From an uncultured Bacteroidales bacterium (GTDB lineage: Bacteria; Bacteroidota; Bacteroidia; Bacteroidales; F082), in contig CAJOHD010000003.1 of assembly GCA_905234275.1 (NCBI GenBank), positions 192,780 to 256,779 of the forward strand: DNA of 64,000 bases, given 5' to 3'. Below, piece by piece: positions 25,476 to 34,527 of the stretch (its first letter is position 1; each line of letters begins with the position of its first letter). Both the position numbers and the translations under genes were made by a program. Below the pieces are notes generated by a model. It worked only from the letters and a program-made list of their open reading frames with translations, ran no database searches and was not told the DNA's origin.

Positions 25476-28400
25476 ATGAAAAGAATTGCATTTTTCATAA
25501 TAGCATTAGCTATATCGTTGAGTGTCAACGCTCAAGACTACCAAAAACTTTGGAACGAATTTGATGATAATATCGAGAATCTGCTTCCAGAATCAGCAGG
25601 AATAATCCTTGACAAGATTGAAAAGAAGGCGCTGAAAGAGAAAAACGAGGTGCAAATCCTGAAGATGATGGCAGCAAGATGCGAGCTTTTCACTATGTCA
25701 GCTGAATTTCCAAGAGACACCATCCAAAACTATTGCGTAGCATATCTGCCCAAGCTTTCAAAAACATCGCAAGTGTTTGTAAATATTGAACTTGCAAAAC
25801 ACAACCGTAATTATGAAACGGTGTTGAAATACGTTGACGACGACTTTATAAAAACCGTCTCGATGAAAGATTATGCGGCTCTTTTTAAAGATTACACGGT
25901 TTTTGGTGAACACGAAGAAAGCGATTACGATCTCGACCTCGAGCCGACTCTCTACGATTATGTATTGAATAGTATTATCAAAAATTGTTATTCTTGCGAA
26001 GACAAAGACAAATTATATCAGGATTTACTTGATTTTGACATCGAAAACGGATATATCAAAGCATATTACAACAATAGAATCAACCATTTGTGTCAAACTA
26101 TTCTTGACGAAGACGGTTTCAGGGAATTTGAAAAACTTGCCAATGAATGTCCTGATAATGAATTAGTTGCAAGGATAAGAGTTCATCAAATAATATATCT
26201 TTCAACGACTGATTGGGGACACAAACCTGATTATGTCTTGGCAAAACAATATTGTGAAGAAGTGATGGATCTGGTCGATGCAGAACATCAATATTATAAG
26301 TTTGTCGTAGAGTCGCTACAACTCATCGAACAAAAAACGATAAGAGTCAAGATGCAAAACGCCTATGTACCAAACACTTACATTCCAGTAGCCTTGACTT
26401 ATCGGAACACAACAAATCCGTCATATAAAATATTTAAGGTGTCGGCAAAAGAGTTTGAGAGACTAATACGAATGTACGACAAAGAGTTCCTTAACGCATT
26501 GTTTGCCAATCAGATAGCTTTGGAAACCACCATTTCTTTGCCTGAGGAAACCGACTATAACGAGCATTCGACGCTCATCGCTCTGCCTCCATTGGAAAAA
26601 GGTTTCTATTACACGGTTTTCTCAACAACCGACAGATTCGACAACCTCGATGATATGGTTTTCATGGCATTTCAGGTGACCAATTTAAGCTATTTCTACT
26701 CGGAAAGCGAGGGTGTGGTAACAATGCACATCGTTGACCGTGAGACTGGATTGCCTAGAAAGGGAGTCACCGCAGATTTTGCAAGACAAATATATAATTA
26801 TTCTGCAAGAGATAATATATTAGAAAATATCGGCTCAGCCGTCAGTGACAAAAAAGGACTTTGCGCCACCACGCTCGATTTGGACTACAACACTTATGTA
26901 AAATTATATCATGAAGGCGACACTATGCTTTCAGTTAAACCTGATAGATTTTATAGCGAAAAAAGTACTGAAAAACCTGTCATAAAAACGAATTTTTACA
27001 CTGACCGTGCCATTTATCGTCCAGGTCAGACAGTGCAGTTTAAGGGTATTGTCTATCAGCAAACCGGCAACAAACAAGAACTACTTACAGATTTTGAGAC
27101 AACGGTTAGTATGTATAGCAACTACCACCTTTTTGACAGTTTGAATCTTATTTCTGACGAATTTGGTTCTATTTCTGGAAGTTTTATCATTCCGAACGAT
27201 GTATTAAATGGCAGGTTCTGTATCAGAAACGATTATGGCTCACTTAATTTCAGCGTTGAGGAGTACAAACGCCCAACTTTTGAAGTGACTTTCAACGCAC
27301 CTGAACAAGAATATAAAATCGGTGACAGCGTGACAGTTACGGGCAAAGTTATGGCTCTTTCGGGCTTCGGTCTCGACAATGTGAAGTATTCATACACTGT
27401 TTCCCGACAGTATAAATTCCCATGGAGAAGACAGGGATGGGGTGTCGTGGCACAGAAATTAGACAAGACAATCGCTTCGGGAGAAGGTCAAACCGCCAAC
27501 GACGGAAGTTTTACCATTGATTTTCAATTGCTTCCGAACGATGAAATAGAAAAATACGAGCGACCTTTTTATACATATTTAATAGAGGTGACGGCGACAA
27601 ACGCGCAGGGCGAGTCGCAAGCTGGAACATCCACGGTGGTGGCTGCATACAATAAATACAGCATCAACTTAACAAAAAACGGTGAGTCGATTGACATTGC
27701 AGATTTGAAAAACCTCGATGTGACGGTTACTAACATTGTGGGCAAGCCGACAAATACAAATATCGAATATAAGATATTCAAATTCAACGATTTAGATAGA
27801 TTTGAAAGATATCTTGAAGACTTCGACCGACAGATTTTAAGCGATGAGCAACTTGCGGAATATTTCCCGAATTTCGACTACTATGCAGACAAGCATCTCA
27901 GCAAAGACCTTGTATATCAAGGTGTTATAAACGTCGATGGCAAGGCCAAGCTTCTGCCTGAAGACCTGAAGTTAAACCCTGCGCAATATCTTATCGAACT
28001 GCAATCGGTTGACGACACGCTTTCAAGCATTTCGAAGGAATATCTGGTTTACAACCTGAAATCAAAGAAAATGCCAAGTAAATCGATGTATTGGGCGCAC
28101 GTCGACAAGACAACGGCACACAAAGGAGAGACTGTCAATTTTTATGTAGGCTCGTCATTGGAAAACGCCTCAGCGATAATACTGGTGTCGTCAGGCGACA
28201 AGATACTGAAAATGAAGCGAGTCAAGTTGAATAACAACGTTTACAAGTTCTCCTATAAAATCAAGGACCTTGACCTGGGATATGTTCATTTTACAATGAG
28301 GATTGTGAAACACAACCGTGAAATGAGTGTCTCAAAAAGAGTTGAAATACCTTTCGACAACAGGAAGCTGGACATCACTTTGAACACCGAGCGTAACAAG

Positions 28401-30977
28401 ATGCTGCCAGGTGAAACGGAGACATGGAGCGTGACGATTAAGGATTACAAAAACAAACCCGTCGTCGCCTCTCTGATGGCTGGAATGTACGACGCTTCAC
28501 TTGACAAATTCACCGCTAAACGCTGGTACGCAAATAACAACTGGGATTTCAACAACATTCCTGTCAATTATTATAGAAGCGGATTAAAGGATGCCGACTA
28601 TACTTTCATGACAAAAAGCGATAGAAGCAAAGAATCGTATCTCAGTTCATATTTCTATTGGGATTATTTAAAAAATAAAACCTATTCCGATAACACTTTA
28701 CTGCCATATCTGGAAGGACGGGCAGGATCTGCAGCCATTCTTGATGCTCTATCTACCGCAGATTATGAGGTTGAAGAAATTGAAGAAGCTGTCTATTATA
28801 AAGCAGATAGCAATCAAAAGTCGTTGGTCCGTGCTTCCGAAACAGAAGAGAAACAAGATGTTCAGCCGGCAAAGATCCGTAAAGACTTCAACGAGACAGC
28901 ATTCTTCTATCCTGATTTGCGCACCGACAAAAACGGTGATGTGAGCTTTTCTTTCACAATGCCTGACGCGCTAACTCGTTGGAAATTAAGGCTGTTGGCA
29001 CACGATAAAGATTTGAAAGTCGGAAATTTTGAAAAAGAAATCGTTACGCAGCAGCCGCTGATGATTATGGCAGATATGCCTCGTTTCGTTTACGATGAAG
29101 ACACGCTGTGGATTGCAGCAAATGTCATAAATTTGTCTGAAGAAACGCTTTCACCAACCGCCAAACTCGAGATTTTTGACGAGAACAATAATCCAATAGA
29201 ATTGATTTTATCGGATAATAATATAAATATGGAGTCGGTTCCAGCCAGTCGCAGTCAGAGTGTGCGATGGAAAGTGGCGATGCAGAAAGACCTTAACCCG
29301 CTTATTTTCAGATTCTCAGCAATCACTGATGGTTTCAGCGACGCAGAGCAGCATCTGCTGCCGGTGTTGGGTACTGATGTCTTTTTGACACAGACTTATT
29401 CTCTGACTGTCGATGCCAACACATTGAAAGAATACGAATTCAACATCAGCAAAGAGGATGAGAGAAATCACGCCATCAAGTTGGATTTCAAAGCGAATCC
29501 GGTGTTTTATGTGATTCAGGCATTGCCATATATTGCTGAAGGAGACGAAAAATACGCGACGACAGCGTTCAACAGGTATTTTGTCAACATGATGGCAAAA
29601 CAAATCATTGAAAGCAATCCGAATATTGAGGAAATGCTGGCAGGACACGAAGATGACACCTTGTCGGAGTTGCAGAAAAATGAAGAAGTGAAGGCTATAT
29701 TATTAAAGGAGACACCTTGGGTATTGGATGCCCAAAACGAGGCTCAGCAACGCGCAAATGTGTCGAAATTGTTTGATACTGAAGCAATTGACAAAAACAT
29801 AGCATCAGCATACGATATTTTAGCTCAGAAACAGACTGTCAACGGAGGCTGGTCGTGGATTGACGGAATGCCTGAAAGTGAATACATCACACAACATATT
29901 TTGTGCGGTTTAGGCCGTCTCGGCAACAACTCAGAGATGACAGAAAAAGCTTGCCATTTCCTTGAAAATGAAGTGATTACGAGATACAAGAAACTTGACA
30001 CTCAGAAGAAAAAAGGCAATGCCATTTGTGATTACATGACAATGAAGGATTTGTTTGCGATGAGTGATTTCTCATACGAGACAAGCGAGCAGTTTAATGA
30101 AGCCAAGGCATTTTATATCAATAAGTTACATAACGATTGGAAGCGCTACAGCCAAGAAGAGCAGGCTTATATCGCTTTGATTCTCAACAGAAATGGCTAT
30201 AGAGATAAAGCTTTGTTGATTATCAAATCGTTACGTGAGCGCGCTATTAAAAACGAACTCGGAATGTATTGGCGCAACCTTAATGTGGAAAACGAGGCAA
30301 GGATTTTGGAGGCATTCAACGAAATCGATCCTAAAACTGAGGAAACAGACGCCATGCGTCTTTGGATTTTGACCCAGAAACGAACCAATATGTGGGAGAA
30401 TGAGCGTGCATCCGTGGAGGCTATCTTCGCCATCATGAATAGAGGAACTGATTGGAGTGTTGAAGAAGCCAAAGCCTCAATGATTGTTGATGATGACAGC
30501 GTGAAAGTTGTGGTCGATAACACATCAAATCACGTGGTTTGGGGCGGTTTGTACAGACAATATTTCGTGCCAATCGACAAGGTGCAGAAACATAATAATG
30601 CGATGAAGATCAGACGTGAGATTATCGTTCCTGAAAACGTCAAAGTTGGCGATAAAGTCACAGTGAAAATCACGTTTGAGAACAGTCAGGACATGGAGTT
30701 TGTGTATTTGAAAGACTTGCGCGGTGCCTGTTTCGAGCCGACGGAGCAGCTTTCGAGATATCATTGGGATGACGGATTGTGGTATTATCAAAGCACCACT
30801 GACGTTGCGATGGAATATTTCTTCGAGTATCTTCCAAAAGGGAAACACACGGTTTCGTATGAGTTGTACGTGACAAAAGACGGCAGTTTCAGCGCTGGAT
30901 ATTCGTACATCCAGTGCCAGTATGCTCCAGAGTTTGGTGCTTATTCGAATGGTGCAAGAATTAGTGTAAACCCTTAA
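25476..30977 (+). CDS. Alpha-2-macroglobulin family protein lacking the thioester motif
   Basis: This 1833-residue protein has a signal peptide (MKRIAFFIIALAISLSVNAQ) without a lipobox Cys, an MG2-type domain starting FYTDRAIYRPGQTVQFKGI near 506, the A2M domain FYPDLRTDKNGDVSFSFTMP near 1140, a helical terpenoid-toroid-like region (QKQTVNGGWSWIDGMPESEY near 1460) and a C-terminal receptor-binding-like domain. The family traps proteases. Bacterial members usually carry a C-x-E-Q thioester before FxRYxxN, but here the stretch near 1357 reads Y-A-T-T-A-F-N-R-Y-F, so covalent trapping is not expected. It is probably periplasmic or surface exposed. It overlaps tsaB by 17 bases tail to tail. Confidence 0.9.
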   Translation: MKRIAFFIIALAISLSVNAQDYQKLWNEFDDNIENLLPESAGIILDKIEKKALKEKNEVQILKMMAARCELFTMSAEFPRDTIQNYCVAYLPKLSKTSQVFVNIELAKHNRNYETVLKYVDDDFIKTVSMKDYAALFKDYTVFGEHEESDYDLDLEPTLYDYVLNSIIKNCYSCEDKDKLYQDLLDFDIENGYIKAYYNNRINHLCQTILDEDGFREFEKLANECPDNELVARIRVHQIIYLSTTDWGHKPDYVLAKQYCEEVMDLVDAEHQYYKFVVESLQLIEQKTIRVKMQNAYVPNTYIPVALTYRNTTNPSYKIFKVSAKEFERLIRMYDKEFLNALFANQIALETTISLPEETDYNEHSTLIALPPLEKGFYYTVFSTTDRFDNLDDMVFMAFQVTNLSYFYSESEGVVTMHIVDRETGLPRKGVTADFARQIYNYSARDNILENIGSAVSDKKGLCATTLDLDYNTYVKLYHEGDTMLSVKPDRFYSEKSTEKPVIKTNFYTDRAIYRPGQTVQFKGIVYQQTGNKQELLTDFETTVSMYSNYHLFDSLNLISDEFGSISGSFIIPNDVLNGRFCIRNDYGSLNFSVEEYKRPTFEVTFNAPEQEYKIGDSVTVTGKVMALSGFGLDNVKYSYTVSRQYKFPWRRQGWGVVAQKLDKTIASGEGQTANDGSFTIDFQLLPNDEIEKYERPFYTYLIEVTATNAQGESQAGTSTVVAAYNKYSINLTKNGESIDIADLKNLDVTVTNIVGKPTNTNIEYKIFKFNDLDRFERYLEDFDRQILSDEQLAEYFPNFDYYADKHLSKDLVYQGVINVDGKAKLLPEDLKLNPAQYLIELQSVDDTLSSISKEYLVYNLKSKKMPSKSMYWAHVDKTTAHKGETVNFYVGSSLENASAIILVSSGDKILKMKRVKLNNNVYKFSYKIKDLDLGYVHFTMRIVKHNREMSVSKRVEIPFDNRKLDITLNTERNKMLPGETETWSVTIKDYKNKPVVASLMAGMYDASLDKFTAKRWYANNNWDFNNIPVNYYRSGLKDADYTFMTKSDRSKESYLSSYFYWDYLKNKTYSDNTLLPYLEGRAGSAAILDALSTADYEVEEIEEAVYYKADSNQKSLVRASETEEKQDVQPAKIRKDFNETAFFYPDLRTDKNGDVSFSFTMPDALTRWKLRLLAHDKDLKVGNFEKEIVTQQPLMIMADMPRFVYDEDTLWIAANVINLSEETLSPTAKLEIFDENNNPIELILSDNNINMESVPASRSQSVRWKVAMQKDLNPLIFRFSAITDGFSDAEQHLLPVLGTDVFLTQTYSLTVDANTLKEYEFNISKEDERNHAIKLDFKANPVFYVIQALPYIAEGDEKYATTAFNRYFVNMMAKQIIESNPNIEEMLAGHEDDTLSELQKNEEVKAILLKETPWVLDAQNEAQQRANVSKLFDTEAIDKNIASAYDILAQKQTVNGGWSWIDGMPESEYITQHILCGLGRLGNNSEMTEKACHFLENEVITRYKKLDTQKKKGNAICDYMTMKDLFAMSDFSYETSEQFNEAKAFYINKLHNDWKRYSQEEQAYIALILNRNGYRDKALLIIKSLRERAIKNELGMYWRNLNVENEARILEAFNEIDPKTEETDAMRLWILTQKRTNMWENERASVEAIFAIMNRGTDWSVEEAKASMIVDDDSVKVVVDNTSNHVVWGGLYRQYFVPIDKVQKHNNAMKIRREIIVPENVKVGDKVTVKITFENSQDMEFVYLKDLRGACFEPTEQLSRYHWDDGLWYYQSTTDVAMEYFFEYLPKGKHTVSYELYVTKDGSFSAGYSYIQCQYAPEFGAYSNGARISVNP

Positions 30978-31665
30978 CCGTTGGAGTTCCTGGGACGAAA
31001 TCTTTGAGGTAGAACGGCTCGAAATATGCTACATCAACAAAATCTTTATTATTGAGTTTTTGTTGTGCAATAGTATTCATATATTTAGCCGAGCAATAGA
31101 AGTCTTTGATCACGGTGATTTTCTCGTCGTTGGCAAAGAGATCCGCGCATTTGTCGGCACCGTCGCCAAAGAGATAGAGATGATGGTCTTTTTTAAGGTC
31201 TGAAAATGAGTTCTCGTCGATGATGACAGCCTCGGTATCCTTTATTTTATTGACGTTTTCGTCGAAGATGGCGGCGTAGACCTCCATGCGGCGGGCGTCG
31301 ATGGCGGGAATCAGCAGGAGATTTCTCCGCTCGCTGCGCTCGGTTGAAATGACAACCTTGCCTCCATAAGCCATAGCTTCGAGTGTCTCCACTGCGATGA
31401 GAGGTTTGGAAACGGCGTAGCAGATGCCTTTGGCGGTGCTCACACCGATTCGGAGGCCGGTGTATGAACCTGGTCCCATACTGACGGCAACGGCATCAAG
31501 CTGATCGTAAGAAATACCAGCTTTTTTCATCACCGAGTCGATGAAAAGCGTAATCTTTTCTGAGTGATTCTGACCTTTAGGGTCTTCCTCGCAAGCCAAA
31601 ACCTCGCCGTTATGCACGAGAGCCACCGAACAAGATGGCGTAGCAGTTTCCAAACAAAGAATCAT
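30961..31665 (-). CDS. tsaB: TsaB, tRNA threonylcarbamoyladenosine synthesis protein, with repeat-encoded insertion
   Basis: This 234-residue protein starts MILCLETATPSCSVALV and has GQNHSEKI and SMGPGSYTGLRIGVSTAKG, the standard TsaB (YeaZ) motifs. It is the non-catalytic partner of TsaD in making t6A37 of tRNA. Between LEAMAYGG and IPAIDARRMEVYAA, where the family has a short loop, lies VVISTERSERRNLL (about residues 104-117), encoded by a copy of the family A palindromic repeat. The insertion keeps the frame, and the rest of the gene is intact, so the protein is probably functional. Confidence 0.92.
   Translation of the reverse strand: MILCLETATPSCSVALVHNGEVLACEEDPKGQNHSEKITLFIDSVMKKAGISYDQLDAVAVSMGPGSYTGLRIGVSTAKGICYAVSKPLIAVETLEAMAYGGKVVISTERSERRNLLLIPAIDARRMEVYAAIFDENVNKIKDTEAVIIDENSFSDLKKDHHLYLFGDGADKCADLFANDEKITVIKDFYCSAKYMNTIAQQKLNNKDFVDVAYFEPFYLKDFVPGTPTVKGLH
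31317..31353 (-). repeat. Palindromic repeat (family A) inside tsaB
   Basis: On the minus strand it reads gtcatttcaaccgagcg...gagaaatctcc, the same element as at 18083-18185 and 23026-23075. It is translated as V-I-S-T-E-R-S-E-R-R-N-L-L within TsaB. Confidence 0.85.
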
Positions 31666-31681
31666 TTCTTTAAAATTTTTG

Positions 31682-31689
31682 CAAAGATA
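31682..31689 (-). promoter_or_regulatory. -7 element of tsaB
   Basis: The minus strand has TATCTTTG 17 bases before the tsaB ATG, matching TAnnTTTG. This implies a very short leader. No clear -33 box was found. Confidence 0.5.
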
Positions 31690-31697
31690 TAAAATCT

Positions 31698-31790
31698 CTC
31701 GCAGATATCGCAGAAAAACGCAGAATTATTCTCCCATACTTTTCTTCCACAATGATTTAGTTCGCTGACGCTCACCGATTTCGCAGAATC
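31698..31790 (+). repeat. Dispersed intergenic repeat, copy 2
   Basis: Contains ctcgcagatatcgcagaaa, cgcagaattat, cttccaca, gatttagttcgctgacgctc and cgcagaatc in the same order as the minus-strand block at 244-341. No gene is seen here. Confidence 0.65.
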
Positions 31791-31794
31791 CTTA

Positions 31795-31865
31795 GTCTTT
31801 AGTCGTCAATTAGAGAGCCTCGGCGAACGCAGTGAGGCGCCAGCTTGATAATGACGACTAAAGAC
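31795..31865. repeat. Nested inverted repeat
   Basis: The perfect 14-bp arms gtctttagtcgtca (31795-31808) and tgacgactaaagac (31852-31865) enclose a second hairpin (gcctc / gaggc). It lies between the dispersed repeat and the rfbC promoter. It could fold as a strong hairpin in either strand; it lacks a clean U-tract, so it is not called a terminator. Confidence 0.75.
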
Positions 31866-31891
31866 GAGACCCATAATATTTCATTTTTTTC

Positions 31892-31922
31892 TTTGATATT
31901 AATTTTTAAATATGTATTTTTG
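31892..31922 (+). promoter_or_regulatory. Promoter of the rfbC-led sugar cluster
   Basis: TTTG (31892-31895), a 19-base spacer and TATTTTTG (31915-31922) give a full match to the Bacteroidota housekeeping promoter, 24 bases before the rfbC ATG. It is the best promoter match in the window and probably drives the genes to about 43170. Confidence 0.75.
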
Positions 31923-31946
31923 CAAGTTAATTGTGCATTTTGAGAA

Positions 31947-32501
31947 ATGGAAGTCGTAAAAACAGATATAGAAGGTGTTTTAATTATTGAGCCGAAGGTG
32001 TTCGGCGATGAGCGTGGATATTTCTTTGAGTCATTCTCACAGAGAGAGTTAGAGAAGTTTGGAATCAACACTAACTTCGTGCAAGACAACGAATCGAAGT
32101 CGTGCTACGGCGTGCTGAGAGGTCTGCATTTTCAGATGCCTCCTTTCGCTCAGGCCAAGCTGGTGCGCTGCGTGAGAGGTCGCGTCCTCGACGTGGCTGT
32201 CGATATCCGCAAAGGCTCACCTACCTACGGCAAACATGTGGCTTGCGAGCTTTCAGAAGATAATCACAGGATGTTTTACATTCCACGCGGATTTGCCCAT
32301 GGATTCTCGGTTTTGAGCGAGACGGCAATCTTCCAGTACAAATGCGACAACTATTACGCTCCGCAAAGCGAAGGAGCACTTCAGTGGGATGATAAAGATT
32401 TGAATATCAACTGGTTAATACCAGAAAAGCACGTCATCTTGTCGGAAAAAGACAAGCATCATCCTGGGTTTAAAGGATTTGAATCACCGTTTAATTTTTG
32501 A
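31947..32501 (+). CDS. rfbC: dTDP-4-dehydrorhamnose 3,5-epimerase
   Basis: This 184-residue cupin enzyme has FFESFSQRELEKFGI, the catalytic His in VLRGLHFQMPPFAQAKLVRC near residue 62, DVAVDIRKGSPTYGKH and the Tyr of YKCDNYYAP near 131, all RmlC landmarks. It inverts C3 and C5 of dTDP-4-keto-6-deoxyglucose on the way to dTDP-L-rhamnose. It leads a plus-strand cluster with rfbD and rfbB. The first enzyme, RfbA (glucose-1-phosphate thymidylyltransferase), is not in the window. Confidence 0.95.
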   Translation: MEVVKTDIEGVLIIEPKVFGDERGYFFESFSQRELEKFGINTNFVQDNESKSCYGVLRGLHFQMPPFAQAKLVRCVRGRVLDVAVDIRKGSPTYGKHVACELSEDNHRMFYIPRGFAHGFSVLSETAIFQYKCDNYYAPQSEGALQWDDKDLNINWLIPEKHVILSEKDKHHPGFKGFESPFNF

Positions 32502-32510
32502 AAGTAAAAG

Positions 32511-33380
32511 ATGAATATATTAGTCACAGGTGCCAACGGTCAGCTCGGCAACGAGATGCGGGTAGTTTCCAAAGGAAGCTCCGACCGCTACATCTTCACC
32601 GATGTGGAGGAGCTCGACATCACCAACCGTGATGCTGTGGCGAATTTCGTCAAAGAAAATGATATAAAAGTCATTGTCAACTGTGCAGGATACACCAATG
32701 TGGAGAAGGCTGAAGACGAAGAAAAATTGGCAGAAATCATTAACGCTCAAGCAGTTGAATATCTTGCATTGGCATGCAGAGAGAACCAAGCCACCCTCAT
32801 CCACATCTCGACAGATTATGTTTTTGGAGGCAACGAGGGTAACACTCCACGAAAGGAGAATGAGCCTGTGAACCCTACGGGGGCCTATGGAAGAACCAAG
32901 CTCCATGGCGAACAAGCCATTGAAAAAGTCGGATGCAAACATATAATAATCAGAACTGCATGGCTTTACAGCGAGTTTGGAAACAATTTCGTGAAGACAA
33001 TGCGCAGGCTGACTGCCGAAAGAGATAATTTGAAAGTCGTTTTCGACCAAGTAGGAACCCCTACTTATGCATTGGATTTGGCAGAAATAATTAAAAGATT
33101 TATTGAGGAAATAAAAACTCCTAACTCCTCACTCCCAACTTCTAACTGCATTTATAACTTTAGCAATGAAGGAGTTATAAGTTGGTACGACTTCGCGAAG
33201 GAAATCTGTGAGCTGAGTGGCAACAAGTGCGATATACAACCATGCCACAGCGACGAGTTCCCGAGCAAAGTCAAGCGCCCGAGCTACTCCGTTTTGGACA
33301 AGACAAAAATTAAAAATTCGTTAAATATCACGATTCCGCATTGGAAGGAGTCATTAAAAAAATGTATCAGTAAACTATGA
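32511..33380 (+). CDS. rfbD: dTDP-4-dehydrorhamnose reductase
   Basis: This 289-residue SDR enzyme has NILVTGANGQLGNEM, INCAGYTNVEKAEDE, STDYVFGG and the catalytic YGRTKLHGE. It reduces the 4-keto group to give dTDP-L-rhamnose using NAD(P)H. Near residue 205, before IYNFSNEG, the segment T-P-N-S-S-L-P-T-S-N-C comes from an A/C/T-rich short repeat (33117-33147), apparently an in-frame expansion in a surface loop. It starts 9 bases after rfbC and overlaps rfbB by 4 bases. Confidence 0.94.
   Translation: MNILVTGANGQLGNEMRVVSKGSSDRYIFTDVEELDITNRDAVANFVKENDIKVIVNCAGYTNVEKAEDEEKLAEIINAQAVEYLALACRENQATLIHISTDYVFGGNEGNTPRKENEPVNPTGAYGRTKLHGEQAIEKVGCKHIIIRTAWLYSEFGNNFVKTMRRLTAERDNLKVVFDQVGTPTYALDLAEIIKRFIEEIKTPNSSLPTSNCIYNFSNEGVISWYDFAKEICELSGNKCDIQPCHSDEFPSKVKRPSYSVLDKTKIKNSLNITIPHWKESLKKCISKL
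33117..33147 (+). repeat. Short degenerate tandem repeat inside rfbD
   Basis: About four imperfect copies of actcctaact / actcccaact lie within the coding frame. The same type of sequence (cccaactctgtt) occurs in the gap before rsmI. Frame is kept here. Confidence 0.65.
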
Positions 33381-34510
33381 AGAACATCATCATCACCGGC
33401 GGCGCAGGATTCATCGGAAGCCATGTAGTCAGACTTTTCGTGAACAAATATCCTGATTATCATATCATTAACGTCGACAAACTGACATACGCAGGCAATC
33501 TTGCGAACTTGAAAGACATCGAAAACAAGCCGAATTACACTTTCGTCAAGGCCGACATCTGCGACTTCGAGACGATAATGGGAATCTTCAAGAAATACAA
33601 CGTCGACGGAGTGATTCACCTCGCAGCGGAGAGCCATGTCGACCGCTCAATCAAAGACCCGTTCACCTTTGCGCAGACCAACGTGATGGGCACACTCAGC
33701 ATGCTTCAGGCAGCCAAGCTGACATGGGAAAACCTGCCTGAGAAATGGGAAGGCAAGCGTTTTTACCACATCTCAACCGATGAGGTGTACGGCGCATTGG
33801 AGATGACCAACCCTGAAGGCATTAAGCCTCCGTTCACAACGAAAGCATCGTCAGGCAAGCACCATCTGGCATACGGAAGCAAGTTCTTCACAGAAGATTT
33901 GAAATACATGCCGCATTCACCATATTCGGCATCAAAGGCATCGAGCGACCACTTCGTGAGAGCGTTCCACGACACCTACGGCATGCCGACCATCGTGACA
34001 AACTGCTCGAACAACTACGGTCCGTACCAGTTCCCGGAGAAGCTTATCCCGTTGTTTATCAACAATATACGTCACCGCAAACCATTGCCAGTTTACGGCA
34101 AGGGCGAGAATGTACGCGACTGGTTGTATGTAGAGGACCACGCGCGTGCCATCGACCTCATTTTCCATAAGGGAACGATAGCCGAGACATATAACATCGG
34201 CGGCTTCAACGAGTGGAAAAACATAGATATCATCAAGGTTGTCATCAATACCGTCGACAGACTTCTCGGCAGAAAAGAAGGCGAAGACATGAACCTCATC
34301 ACCTACGTGACAGACCGCGCGGGACACGACATGAGATACGCCATCGACTCAACGAAACTGCAGAGAGAACTCGGCTGGGAGCCGAGTCTGCAATTCGAAG
34401 AAGGCATTGAAAAGACAGTGAAATGGTATCTCGAAAATCAAGCTTGGATGGATAATATCACGTCCGGTGAATATGAGAAATATTACGAAGAAATGTATAA
34501 AAACAGATAA
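33377..34510 (+). CDS. rfbB: dTDP-glucose 4,6-dehydratase
   Basis: This 377-residue SDR enzyme begins MKNIIITGGAGFIGSHVVRLF and has HLAAESHVDRSI, ISTDEVYG, the catalytic YSASKASSDH, NNYGPYQFPEKLIPLFI and VRDWLYVEDHARAI, the full RmlB signature set. It makes dTDP-4-keto-6-deoxyglucose. It is slightly longer than usual because of an insertion around residues 140-175 that is common in Bacteroidota homologues. It overlaps rfbD by 4 bases and is followed 17 bases later by the DUF4954 gene. Confidence 0.96.
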   Translation: MKNIIITGGAGFIGSHVVRLFVNKYPDYHIINVDKLTYAGNLANLKDIENKPNYTFVKADICDFETIMGIFKKYNVDGVIHLAAESHVDRSIKDPFTFAQTNVMGTLSMLQAAKLTWENLPEKWEGKRFYHISTDEVYGALEMTNPEGIKPPFTTKASSGKHHLAYGSKFFTEDLKYMPHSPYSASKASSDHFVRAFHDTYGMPTIVTNCSNNYGPYQFPEKLIPLFINNIRHRKPLPVYGKGENVRDWLYVEDHARAIDLIFHKGTIAETYNIGGFNEWKNIDIIKVVINTVDRLLGRKEGEDMNLITYVTDRAGHDMRYAIDSTKLQRELGWEPSLQFEEGIEKTVKWYLENQAWMDNITSGEYEKYYEEMYKNR

Positions 34511-34527
34511 AAACAAATGCGCGTCAT

